Shown here: piece after piece, positions 33,100 to 40,168 of the stretch
How the letters are laid out: each line of letters begins with the position of its first letter
Numbering within the stretch: the first letter of the stretch is position 1
Assembly (NCBI GenBank): GCA_035311445.1
Contig: DATGCX010000009.1
Span: 1-42,701, forward strand
DNA: 42,701 bases
Source: JAJPKK01 sp035311445
GTDB taxonomy: Bacteria; Pseudomonadota; Alphaproteobacteria; Rhizobiales; Xanthobacteraceae
Direction of reading: 5' to 3'
Notes under the pieces: generated by a model
Told to the model about the DNA's origin: nothing
The model's database searches: none
The model's input: only the letters and a program-made list of their open reading frames with translations
Position numbers and translations under genes: made by a program

Positions 33100-34168
33100 G
33101 GCGTCCTCCGAACGACTCGGCGTTTCCGATCGGTGAGGCAGAGCGGCGGCCGAGTTCTGGAGTCTTCGTTCCGTCTTCGGGTTGCGACACGAATAAATCC
33201 ATGCCCAGTCGCTGTGACAGGAATTTCGCGGCGAGCTGGCCCTTCACACTGTTGCCCGCGGCGTCCAAAGGTGGAGCAAAGGTGCCGAAGCCACCTTTCC
33301 CAGGAGAGACCGCAACAATGCCGCCGCCGATGCCGCTCTTTCCCGGCAGACCGATATCGTAAAGCCAGTCTCCCGATGTCTCATACAGGCCGGCGGTGAC
33401 CATCACGGCCAGGGCGTAGTGGCATACAGCCGCGTCGACCACCCGTTGCTTGGTGACAGGATTAACTCCACCGTCAGCTAGGGTCGCGCCCATAACGGCC
33501 AAGTCTCGCGCGCTTACGTTCAGCGAGCATTGCCGGGTGTAGAGATCGGTAGCCTGCTTTGCGTCGCAGTAGATCCGGTCGTAACTCTCCAACAGCCGCG
33601 CAATGCTCCGATTGCGGAAATTTGTCTGAGAAGCGGATATATAGACTTCCTCGTTGAAGGGAAGCTTGCGGCCGGCAAAGCGCGAGAGCCCGTCGTGGAT
33701 GAATTGCCACCGTTCCTCAACGGCCCCGCCCGGTGCAAGGCTCGTTGTTGCGATTGCTCCCGCGTTCACCATCGGATTGGTGCGTCCATTTCCCTGCTCG
33801 ATGGAGGCAAGAGAATTGAACGGAAGTCCTGTTGCGTTCGCGCCTAGCTTTTCGCGCGCATGTTCAGGTCCGATCGTCTCGCAGATGAGCGCAAAGAGGA
33901 ACGGCTTCGACACGCTCATGATGGAGAATTCGTAATCTACGTCCCCGGCACTGTAGACTCGTCCACTGGTTTCCACCACACAGACTCCGAACAGTTCGCT
34001 CGGGACTCGTGCGAGGGCAGGGTACACCTCCGAATTTTTTCCGTCGGCGTTCGATTTGAAGTGCCGGTGCGCCTCTTCCACAAGCAACTGCACCAGATCA
34101 GAATCCGGCAAATGACCCGTAGAAACATATGGCCGCTCAAATCCGTCGAACACCGATCGTGACGCCAT
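33074..34168 (-). CDS. glsA: Glutaminase (beta-lactamase-fold type)
   Basis: 364 residues, cytosolic. Hydrolyses L-glutamine to glutamate and ammonia. The catalytic S-x-x-K is S85-V-S-K88 in FSIMSVSKPF. Further conserved blocks are GPEHAREKLGANATGLPFNS, GRTNPMVNAGAIATTSL, NFRNRSIARLLES, YTRQCSLNVSARDLAVMGATLADGGVNP and LYDIGLPGKSGIGGGIVAVSPGKGGFGTF. Glutaminases are usually about 310 residues; here about 35 extra residues follow LGMDLFV (polar, SQPEDGTKTPELGRR). That tail is where the MFS gene overlaps. GGGAG lies 7 bases upstream of the ATG. It is first in a two-gene operon with the DHA2 transporter. In enterobacteria glutaminase ammonia supports acid resistance. Confidence 0.92.
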   Translation of the reverse strand: MASRSVFDGFERPYVSTGHLPDSDLVQLLVEEAHRHFKSNADGKNSEVYPALARVPSELFGVCVVETSGRVYSAGDVDYEFSIMSVSKPFLFALICETIGPEHAREKLGANATGLPFNSLASIEQGNGRTNPMVNAGAIATTSLAPGGAVEERWQFIHDGLSRFAGRKLPFNEEVYISASQTNFRNRSIARLLESYDRIYCDAKQATDLYTRQCSLNVSARDLAVMGATLADGGVNPVTKQRVVDAAVCHYALAVMVTAGLYETSGDWLYDIGLPGKSGIGGGIVAVSPGKGGFGTFAPPLDAAGNSVKGQLAAKFLSQRLGMDLFVSQPEDGTKTPELGRRSASPIGNAESFGGRHGNTDNLG

Positions 34169-34351
34169 CGCACCACTCCCGCCGAACGAACTACTAGCGC
34201 AAGCCTACTCCATGCTTAGCTCGCCATATCCATTAAAGCCGCAGACGGTTGAAATGAGTCGACCTACAACCCCCTTTAATCTACAGCGCAGCCAATCAAA
34301 TATGCAAGGACGCGTTCTCTAAGTAAGTAGCATTGTCGTGATTGTGTACGC

Positions 34352-34399
34352 CTGCCAACGAAACCCGAGGATCACGTGGTGCCGAACGCTGGCCACTTG
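34352..34399 (+). pseudogene. Remnant of an alpha/beta hydrolase paralogue (catalytic-His end)
   Basis: Read in frame, these 16 codons encode LPTKPEDHVVPNAGHL, nearly identical to LPTKPEYHVVPNAGHF of the intact hydrolase at 27583-28557 (its bases 28367-28413). The match then stops and continues directly into a fragment of the same repeat family that follows the intact gene, but inverted. It is too short to function. Confidence 0.75.
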
Positions 34400-34460
34400 T
34401 CCATCTGGTCGTCGAATTGCTCGGCCGCTCCCAGATTGCGTTGCGCTCGATCCGGACTAC
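34397..34460. repeat. Inverted fragment of the 28554 repeat element
   Basis: About 64 bases match the reverse complement of 28554-28618, including the shared core tcggccgctccc and the end ATCCGG-CTAC, with roughly ten differences. It joins the hydrolase remnant to the left and ends 30 bases before the start of the next gene. Confidence 0.75.
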
Positions 34461-34490
34461 ACATGTTTCGACCGCCGCAATGAGGACTCC

Positions 34491-35075
34491 ATGGCCGCAA
34501 AGAAATTGAACTATCGTCTGCCTGTATTGACCGAAGACCTGCTCGACGACGCGCAGCGCGCGCTCCTCGCATCCTTACGGGCGGGACCGCGCGGTGCACG
34601 GGTCAGGCTCGGCGGCCCGTTCGGCGTCTATATGCATGCGCCCCAATACGGAGAACTGACCCAGCAACTCGGCGCCTTCCTGCGCTTCAAGACCTCACTT
34701 GAGCCGCGGCTGTCGGAATTCGCAATCCTGTGCACCGCTCGGATATGGCGCGCCCAGTACGAATGGCACGCCCATGCGCCGATCGCCGCGCAGGCCGGCG
34801 TGAAACCTGAGGCGATCCGCGACATCAAGGCCGGCCGCGCGCCGAAAAAAGCCGCCAAGGACGAACGGGCCATTTTCGATTTCGTTCAGGAGCTCTACAG
34901 GAAGCGCCGGGTCAGCGAGCGCAACTATAACCGCGTGCAGAGCCTCCTCGGCGACAAAGGCATGGTCGAGTTGATCGGCATTCTCGGCTACTACACCGGA
35001 GTATCGATGATCCTCAACGTCTTCAACGTACCGGTGCCGGAAGGCACGACGCCGTATTTCACCGAACCGAAATAG
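34491..35075 (+). CDS. Carboxymuconolactone decarboxylase family protein
   Basis: 194 residues from the ATG at 34491, with GAGG 5 bases upstream; the longer frame to 34338 runs through the repeat fragment and is rejected. The all-helical CMD/AhpD-like core is clear: FLRFKTSLEPRLSEFAILCTARIWRAQYEWHAHAPIAAQAGV (about 63-104) has Glu, Cys and two His at the active-site helix, but a single Cys rather than CxxC. A peroxidase role like AhpD is therefore less likely than a lyase or hydrolase type. FVQELYRKRRVSERNYNRVQSLLGDKGMVELIGILGYYTGVSMILN follows. Substrate not identified. Convergent with the copper chaperone gene, with 7 bases between the stops. Confidence 0.85.
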   Translation: MAAKKLNYRLPVLTEDLLDDAQRALLASLRAGPRGARVRLGGPFGVYMHAPQYGELTQQLGAFLRFKTSLEPRLSEFAILCTARIWRAQYEWHAHAPIAAQAGVKPEAIRDIKAGRAPKKAAKDERAIFDFVQELYRKRRVSERNYNRVQSLLGDKGMVELIGILGYYTGVSMILNVFNVPVPEGTTPYFTEPK

Positions 35076-35082
35076 CGTGAAC

Positions 35083-35568
35083 TCAGTGATGCATGCTCTG
35101 CGTGTCGCGAGCCGCCCTTGGCGTCGCGCCGACGCCTTCGACGGCGAAATCGACATCAACCGTACCAGCCTTTTCGAACACCAGCGAAGCTTTAAACGGC
35201 TTGCCCTTCTCGATCGGCTGCTTAAGGCCGGTCATCATGATGTGCAATGACTGGGGCTTCAGCTCGATCGTCTCGCCGGGCTTGATCTCGATACCGGCCG
35301 GCACCGGCCGCATTCTCATGACGCCTTTGTCCATGCTCATTTCATGGATTTCGAATTTTGCGGCGACCGGCGTCGAGCCACTCATCAGCCGGTCCGGTTC
35401 GGTGCCGGTGTTTTTTATCGTCAGGTAGCCGCCCGCTACGGTCGCCCCCTTGGGAACCGCACGGGACCACGGGTGATCGATTTCAAGCGCGCCGAGTTTG
35501 TAGTCATAGGCGTGGGCGCCTGACGACAACGCGATAGCACCAGCAAGGAAGACGCCGAACTTCTTCAT
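35083..35568 (-). CDS. Periplasmic copper chaperone PCu(A)C
   Basis: 161 residues from the ATG at 35568, with GAGG 7 bases upstream; the longer open frame passes through a tandem repeat and is rejected. Residues 1-20 are a signal peptide. The PCu(A)C copper-binding pattern is visible: H75 and M86 (HEMSMDKGVMRM), then H109 and M111 (QSLHIMMTGLK), matching the H-x10-M ... H-x-M arrangement. The C-terminus adds HH. The family carries Cu(I) to the CuA centre of cytochrome c oxidase, often with ScoI; no ScoI or oxidase gene is nearby here. Confidence 0.88.
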   Translation of the reverse strand: MKKFGVFLAGAIALSSGAHAYDYKLGALEIDHPWSRAVPKGATVAGGYLTIKNTGTEPDRLMSGSTPVAAKFEIHEMSMDKGVMRMRPVPAGIEIKPGETIELKPQSLHIMMTGLKQPIEKGKPFKASLVFEKAGTVDVDFAVEGVGATPRAARDTQSMHH

Positions 35569-36128
35569 GGAACTGCCTCGACAATCCGAATAATACCCGG
35601 GGCCGGTCGATGTTGCGAAACGGCTAGTAGAGCGCGTCAACTGAATTGAAGGGTCTGCAAGACGTTCGCCTTCGTAGGGGTGGCCCTTGGGGGTGGCCCT
35701 TGGGGGTGGCCCTTGTGGCCGCCCGGCAGGCCACAGCCTGCGGCAGCGCGCGGGCGGACACAAGGCCCGCCCCTACGCAATGCACTTCCCCTTCAATTTT
35801 GATGAAGCACATGACTAGACCAGCGGAGCCGGTGGGCCGCGATGGTGGCAGCCGCGCCACGCAGGACATAGCCTCCGTTCGGCTCCAATGAAAGAGCGAA
35901 GTCGGAGGTAGTATCGCACCACCAATGTCGCCGGAGCGACCAATCTCACCGGCGCGACGCAGACTGGCTCGGTATCAGCCCGATTGCCAATCCCGGCGAC
36001 TGCTTTACCGATCGCACAAAAATTTAAATCAGCGCGGCAATTACATCGCCCGCGGGGTTTGGAAACGTGGTAGTGTCCCGGCCGTTATGAGTCTGGGCTG
36101 GCTGCCATTAGGCCGCCACGAGACGTAA
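35569..36128. other. Gene-free stretch of 560 bases with a tandem-repeat element
   Basis: From 35673 to 35777 lies a small element with an 8-bp inverted repeat at its ends and a 13-bp tandem repeat inside, listed separately. The rest shows no recognisable gene or strong hairpin. It lies between a minus-strand and a plus-strand gene and should carry both promoters. Confidence 0.5.
35673..35777. repeat. Small element with terminal inverted repeat and 13-bp tandem units
   Basis: CGTAGGGG (35673-35680) and CCCCTACG (35770-35777) bound the element. Inside, ggggtggcccttg is repeated three times exactly (35677-35689, 35690-35702, 35703-35715). No coding function is seen. Confidence 0.7.
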
Positions 36129-36461
36129 ATGAAATCGCAAGAGCCACGGCGGGACGAAGAGAAAGGCCGAGTTGTTTTGTTCCGGCCGCGCATTCCGCGT
36201 GCCCGCAATGACAATCTGCGTCAGCCCGGACCGTTGCACTCTCCAGTCAATGACCTGAGCAAATATGAGCATAACCGCGAGAGCGAAAGTTATCGACATC
36301 GCATGGTGAACAACCTGCTCGCCTTTGCGGTGTTGAGCCTCATCGTTTATTGCGGCATCTGGCTTACCAACACCATGGCCCAACTGCGCGCCGATCAGGA
36401 TTGCGCACTGACCGGGCGAACCAATTGTGCGCCGATCAAATTGCCAATTGATTCGCGGTAG
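36129..36461 (+). CDS. Small single-pass membrane protein of unknown function
   Basis: 110 residues. Residues 1 to about 58 are polar and basic (RRDEEKGRVVLFRPRIPRARND, then YEHNRESESYRHRM). A single membrane helix follows, NNLLAFAVLSLIVYCGIWLTNTM (about 60-82). A short periplasmic-side tail carries two Cys (DQDCALTGRTNCAPIKLP) that could form a disulphide. The pattern is common in Bradyrhizobium and relatives with no known role. No strong ribosome site; the start is supported by the arrangement only. It stands alone. Confidence 0.7.
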   Translation: MKSQEPRRDEEKGRVVLFRPRIPRARNDNLRQPGPLHSPVNDLSKYEHNRESESYRHRMVNNLLAFAVLSLIVYCGIWLTNTMAQLRADQDCALTGRTNCAPIKLPIDSR

Positions 36462-36492
36462 GACCGGAACACAGCGTTGTAGCATTGCAGTC

Positions 36493-36545
36493 GTAGCGGA
36501 GCGAAATCCGGGCAGCCGTCCCGCATTTTCGCTCAATGCGGGCTA
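36493..36545. repeat. Short relative of the GTAGC...AAATCCGGG repeat family
   Basis: GTAGCGGAGCGAAATCCGGG (36493-36512) resembles the left arm of the element at 25299. It is followed by an internal stem, CCCGCAT...ATGCGGG (36520-36543). It lies just after the small membrane protein gene and before the convergent metallo-hydrolase gene. Confidence 0.6.
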
Positions 36546-36652
36546 AAGCTACAGCGCGCTTTCGCGCACAATGACCATATGCTCGAAAAACGGATCGCCA
36601 GGATGGATATCCCGGCGATCCGAAATGATGCGATGTATTCAGCGCGCCACCG

Positions 36653-37567
36653 TTACGACCGCTTGTACGAGTTGTAGACCTGCTTGGTGAAATTGGCGGC
36701 GGCCTGGTCGTTGTCGGCCCAGGTCTTGTCGAGGTCGGCCAGCGGCTTTGCGGCCACCACTTCGGCCTCGCTCTTGCCCTCGTTGACCAGCTTCTGAATG
36801 CGATCGCGCGCCTCCTTCACCATGGCACCGTACTCCGCGACGCTCGCCTTGTTTGCGAGTGCGCCGTGGCCGACCACGACCTTGGTATTGTCGTTGGCCA
36901 ATTTCAGCCACTCGTCGGTTGCCCTGACCATGCCGCGGATGTCCCCGCCATTGGCGAAGTCGACCTGCTGATAGCGATGGCGATTGTTCATCACGTCGCC
37001 GGTGCAGATCACGTTGGCGTCCGGGAAATAAACCCAGGTGTCACCATCGGTATGGGCATTGTAAACATGGTGCAGTTCGGCCTTGCGGCCGCCGACTTCG
37101 ACGATCTTTACGCCGCCGGTGTAGGTCTCCTTCGGTACGCCCTCGGGCGGTGCGGGCGGCTGTGCGTTGCCGGTAGTGCCGTTCTTGTTGCCGCCGGCGG
37201 CGAGGCGGAGCCTGATGTTGTCCTGCGCAATCACGGTCGCGCCGTCCTTCTGGAAGTTGGCATTACCGCCCGTGTGGTCGCCGTGGAAATGGGTATTGAC
37301 GATGTATTTGATCGGCAGCGGCGAGATGGCCTTGATGGCGGCCTTGATCTTGTCCGACAGCGGCGCGAACTGGGTGTCGACCATGATGATGCCGTCGGTG
37401 CCGACTGCTACCGTGATATTGCCGCCCTGGCCCTCGAGCATATAGGTCTTGTTGCCGAGATCGGTGGTCTTGATCTGGACCTTGTCCCAGTCGACTTGCT
37501 GCTGCGCCATGGCGGTTCCGGCCAGCAGCGCCGTAGCCGCAAATGCGGCGAGTGTCGTTTTATACAT
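36653..37567 (-). CDS. Exported MBL-fold metallo-hydrolase, copy B
   Basis: 304 residues from the ATG at 37567, with AGGAG 7 bases upstream. Signal peptide 1 to about 22 (ending GTAMAQQ). The metallo-beta-lactamase fold is complete: NTHFHGDHTGG with H93, H95, D97 and H98, then the His in YNAHTDGDTWVYFPDANVICTGDV and a C-terminal VVGHGALA. This fits periplasmic SoxH/quinoprotein-associated-type MBL hydrolases; the substrate is unknown. It is a tandem paralogue of the next gene: same length, same signal type, and a shared C-terminal pattern (NEGKSEAEVVAAKPLADLD). The 123-base gap suggests one transcript or recent duplication of the whole unit. Confidence 0.9.
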   Translation of the reverse strand: MYKTTLAAFAATALLAGTAMAQQQVDWDKVQIKTTDLGNKTYMLEGQGGNITVAVGTDGIIMVDTQFAPLSDKIKAAIKAISPLPIKYIVNTHFHGDHTGGNANFQKDGATVIAQDNIRLRLAAGGNKNGTTGNAQPPAPPEGVPKETYTGGVKIVEVGGRKAELHHVYNAHTDGDTWVYFPDANVICTGDVMNNRHRYQQVDFANGGDIRGMVRATDEWLKLANDNTKVVVGHGALANKASVAEYGAMVKEARDRIQKLVNEGKSEAEVVAAKPLADLDKTWADNDQAAANFTKQVYNSYKRS

Positions 37568-37690
37568 CGTGGTTCTCCTCCTCAGGGGGTCTCCGGTGAA
37601 GTCCGAGTATCCCGGACTGCTGTTGACAGGCAAACCGCCGCCAGCACCCGGTGCCGTCGGCGGCCCGCCCGCGATCTCAATGCAACGTCC

Positions 37691-38605
37691 CTACGAGCGT
37701 CTGAAGGAATTGTAGACCATGCGGGTCCAGCTTTGGGCCTGCTGCTCGTTTGCAGCCCATTTGGCGTCGAGGTCCGCCAGCGGCTTGGCCGCGACCACTT
37801 CCTGCTCACTCTTGCCTTCATTGAACAGCTTCTGGATGCGATCGCGCGAGGTCACAAGCATTTCGCGGAACGCAACGAGATTGGCCTTGGTGGCGAGTGC
37901 GCCATGGCCGGGCACCACCTTGGTCTGGTCGTTCGACACCTTGATGTAGGCGTCGAGCGCGCGGATCAGTCCCCGGACGTCACCGCCATTGCCGAAGTCG
38001 ATGGTGTTGTAGCGGCCAGTATTGCCGAAGATGTCGCCGGTGGCTAGCACGTTGGCGTCGTCAAAATAGACGTAGCTGTCGCCGTCCGTGTGAGCATTGT
38101 AGATGTGGCTGACCAGCGCCTTGCGGCCGCCGATTTCGACGGTCTTGGAGCCGCCCCAATAGGTGTCGGTCGGCAGCGCGTCCGCCGACTGCGGCGGCGC
38201 CTTGTTGCCGGTGAGGGCGTTGGTGGTGCCGGCGGCGAGGCGGACTCGGATGTTGTCCTGAGCGACGATCGTTGCGCCGTCCTTGTGGAAGGCCGCGTTT
38301 CCGCCCGTGTGATCGCCGTGATAATGAGTGTTGATCAGGTACTTGATCGGCAGCGGCGTGAGCTTTTCGACGGCGGCCTTGAGCTTGTCGTGCATCGGCG
38401 CGAACTGGCCGTCCACCTGGATGTAGCCGTCGGTGCCGACCGCAACCGTGACATTGCCGCCCGCGCCTTCCAGCATATAGGTCTTGTTGCCAAGGTCGGT
38501 GGTTTTCACCTCGACCTTGGAGAAATCGATATTCTGTTGAGCGAGTGCCGTACCGGCAAACAGCACCGTCGTGGCCGCCAGCGCAGCCAGTGTGTTCCTA
38601 TACAT
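37691..38605 (-). CDS. Exported MBL-fold metallo-hydrolase, copy A
   Basis: 304 residues, signal peptide ending GTALAQQ. The metal motif is NTHYHGDHTGGNAAF, with H94, H96, D98 and H99. The second site and loop are in YNAHTDGDSYVYFDDANVLATGDIFG, then VVPGHGALA. AGGAGG lies 8 bases before the ATG. It is the upstream member of a tandem duplicate pair. The two differ most between the metal motif and the second site, where one has TTNALTGNKAPPQSADALP and the other NKNGTTGNAQPPAPPEG. This suggests divergence of the substrate loop. Both would act in the periplasm. Confidence 0.9.
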   Translation of the reverse strand: MYRNTLAALAATTVLFAGTALAQQNIDFSKVEVKTTDLGNKTYMLEGAGGNVTVAVGTDGYIQVDGQFAPMHDKLKAAVEKLTPLPIKYLINTHYHGDHTGGNAAFHKDGATIVAQDNIRVRLAAGTTNALTGNKAPPQSADALPTDTYWGGSKTVEIGGRKALVSHIYNAHTDGDSYVYFDDANVLATGDIFGNTGRYNTIDFGNGGDVRGLIRALDAYIKVSNDQTKVVPGHGALATKANLVAFREMLVTSRDRIQKLFNEGKSEQEVVAAKPLADLDAKWAANEQQAQSWTRMVYNSFRRS

Positions 38606-38939
38606 TTCGGATCTCCTCCTGTGGTGACGAGCCGTTTACGTCTGACTGAAAGTCCAACTGGCGCTGGCCTGTCAGTCGTCATTTAAAATTCGGCCCGCCT
38701 TCCGGGCCGGAGAATGCTCTTTTCTTATGGCACCGGCAAGATGGCTCGTGACGGCCGGCAGCCCGCGTGGAACTTACATCGAGTTGCGCCTCGCCGTGCG
38801 CGCGTCCGGTTAACTTCCTTCTAACCCTAAGCGATTATGACGATAACAGCGACGTTTGTAGTGTTCTGGCCGCTGTGCTGCGACTTGGCCCCGGGGCGCC
38901 GGACAACCGTCGTCACCTGGCGACTGCACACGGTTGGAT
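38606..38939. other. Divergent promoter region of 334 bases
   Basis: Separates the minus-strand MBL pair from the plus-strand peptidase. A CtrA-like site (38810-38825) is listed separately. No gene or strong terminator is seen. Confidence 0.5.
38810..38825 (+). promoter_or_regulatory. CtrA-like site upstream of the M15-like peptidase
   Basis: TTAA (38810-38813), 7 bases, then CTAAC (38821-38825): one base off the TTAA-N7-TTAAC consensus. It is about 115 bases before the peptidase start. Confidence 0.35.
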
Positions 38940-40004
38940 ATGAGAGTATTGCGTCCCACCCAATCGGCCGATCGGATTTCCAACTGCGCGGTGCTAATGG
39001 CGGGAGTGGTCGGTGGCGTTTTGGTGTTTGTGGTGGCGCTGCCGTTGGCGCTGTCCAGCCCGTTCCCGACACCGAAGCAGGGTGAGTGGATTCTCCACAA
39101 TTCTGCGTTCGATGCGGCGGCGCCGTTTCCGGCATCGTCCGTGGTCCCGCCCGCCATAGAGCCGTTGCGAGCGGAGCCGTCGCTCGCTACGACGGCGCTC
39201 AGCCATCCCGCGACCCAACTCGAACCAATGACATTTGCCGAGCGATGGAAGCTGACGATTGCTGATGCTAATCCGATTGCTGTTGCGACGCCGAGCGAGG
39301 CGCCAACCATCGAAGTGCCCACAGAGGCAACGCGGTTGGCGCCATCCGCCAAGCCCGTCGAAGCAGCGCCCTCCAAACGGCCGATTGCCAGTATCCCGGA
39401 TTCTGTGGCCCAATACTTGTGGGAAGTTTACCAGCGCAAGCCCGTCAAGTCGGATTCGACCGGCGACTTCACCTGGAAGGATCCGGCGGCCGCAAAGCGG
39501 CTTAGCATGTCGCTGAAGTCCTACGTCATTGGCGGCATGGACCCCGATTTCCGCGAGCAGCTCTACCACGCCGGCCACGCCATGGATGCGGACGGAGTCC
39601 GCTGGTCGATGCTGAGCGCGTTTCGCGATGACTACCGACAGGCCCTCGCAGCCGGATTCAAAGCGCATGGCGGCAACTCCCAGCACGGTGGCAGCCACGC
39701 GACCGGCGGCTATGGCCACGGCCGCGCCGTCGATATCACCAGCGCCGAGGGCGATTCCACCGCGGTCTGGCATTGGATCGATGTCCATGGGACGAAGTAC
39801 GGACTGCATCGCCCGATGCCCGGCGCTGACCCTGCGCACATCCAGCCCCGAAGCACATTTCACGACCTTGCCCGCCAATTGCGAGAGGCGCGCGTCAGGC
39901 TCGCCAACAAGCTGAGCGGAATCGAAACGGAGCCGGCCGCCGGCAAGACGAAGGTTGCGGACCGGACAGAGGAAGCGAGCGAAGGGCGCCGCGTGCGGAG
40001 ATGA
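38940..40004 (+). CDS. Membrane-anchored M15/VanY-like peptidase
   Basis: 354 residues from the ATG at 38940 (a TTG two codons earlier is in frame but unneeded); no strong ribosome site. A single membrane helix (about 17-40, AVLMAGVVGGVLVFVVALPLAL) is followed by a long Pro/Ala/Thr-rich periplasmic linker to about 150. The C-terminal domain (about 153-305) has the M15-type zinc pattern: SQHGGSHATGGYGHGRAVDI (248-266), with His ligands and Asp, then VWHWIDVHGTKYGLHRPMPGADPAHIQP with the final His. M15 enzymes are D,D-carboxypeptidases or endopeptidases of peptidoglycan. An Arg/Glu-rich tail follows. A double-hairpin repeat begins just after the stop (40018). Confidence 0.78.
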   Translation: MRVLRPTQSADRISNCAVLMAGVVGGVLVFVVALPLALSSPFPTPKQGEWILHNSAFDAAAPFPASSVVPPAIEPLRAEPSLATTALSHPATQLEPMTFAERWKLTIADANPIAVATPSEAPTIEVPTEATRLAPSAKPVEAAPSKRPIASIPDSVAQYLWEVYQRKPVKSDSTGDFTWKDPAAAKRLSMSLKSYVIGGMDPDFREQLYHAGHAMDADGVRWSMLSAFRDDYRQALAAGFKAHGGNSQHGGSHATGGYGHGRAVDITSAEGDSTAVWHWIDVHGTKYGLHRPMPGADPAHIQPRSTFHDLARQLREARVRLANKLSGIETEPAAGKTKVADRTEEASEGRRVRR

Positions 40005-40017
40005 GTTCGTGCCGGTA

Positions 40018-40168
40018 GGGTGGGCAACGCGCCGGCACGACAAAGCCTAACATAATTCGTCACGGGCGCGTTGCCCACGCTGTTCGAATCTTTGGACCCG
40101 CAGCGCGGGCAAAATCGCGAACAGCTGTCGGATGATCATCCGGCGCCGTGACAGGCGATTTTGCCTAC
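40018..40168. repeat. Composite double-hairpin intergenic repeat, copy 2
   Basis: It has the same order as copy 1. Hairpin A has arms GGGTGGGCAACGCG (40018-40031) and CGCGTTGCCCACGC (40067-40080). Hairpin B has arms GGGCAAAATCGC (40107-40118) and GCGATTTTGCC (40155-40165). The right arm of B overlaps the stop codon of the convergent dctM gene (40165-40167), so the element may end both transcripts. Confidence 0.85.

Larger units (their letters stand above)
34169..34490. other. Spacer with a decayed gene end and a repeat fragment
   Basis: The left part should hold the glutaminase promoter. From 34352 to 34460 lies a remnant of a hydrolase gene joined to an inverted repeat fragment; both are listed separately. 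Confidence 0.6.

Noticed and set aside
36866..38047. Open frame of 393 codons on plus across the two MBL genes
   Set aside because: Antisense shadow of two well-supported enzymes with signal peptides and metal motifs; the translated sequence has no family features and no ribosome site.
40082..40092. GTTCGAATC, resembling a tRNA T-arm
   Set aside because: It lies in the loop of the double-hairpin repeat; no acceptor stem, anticodon arm or CCA end can be built around it.
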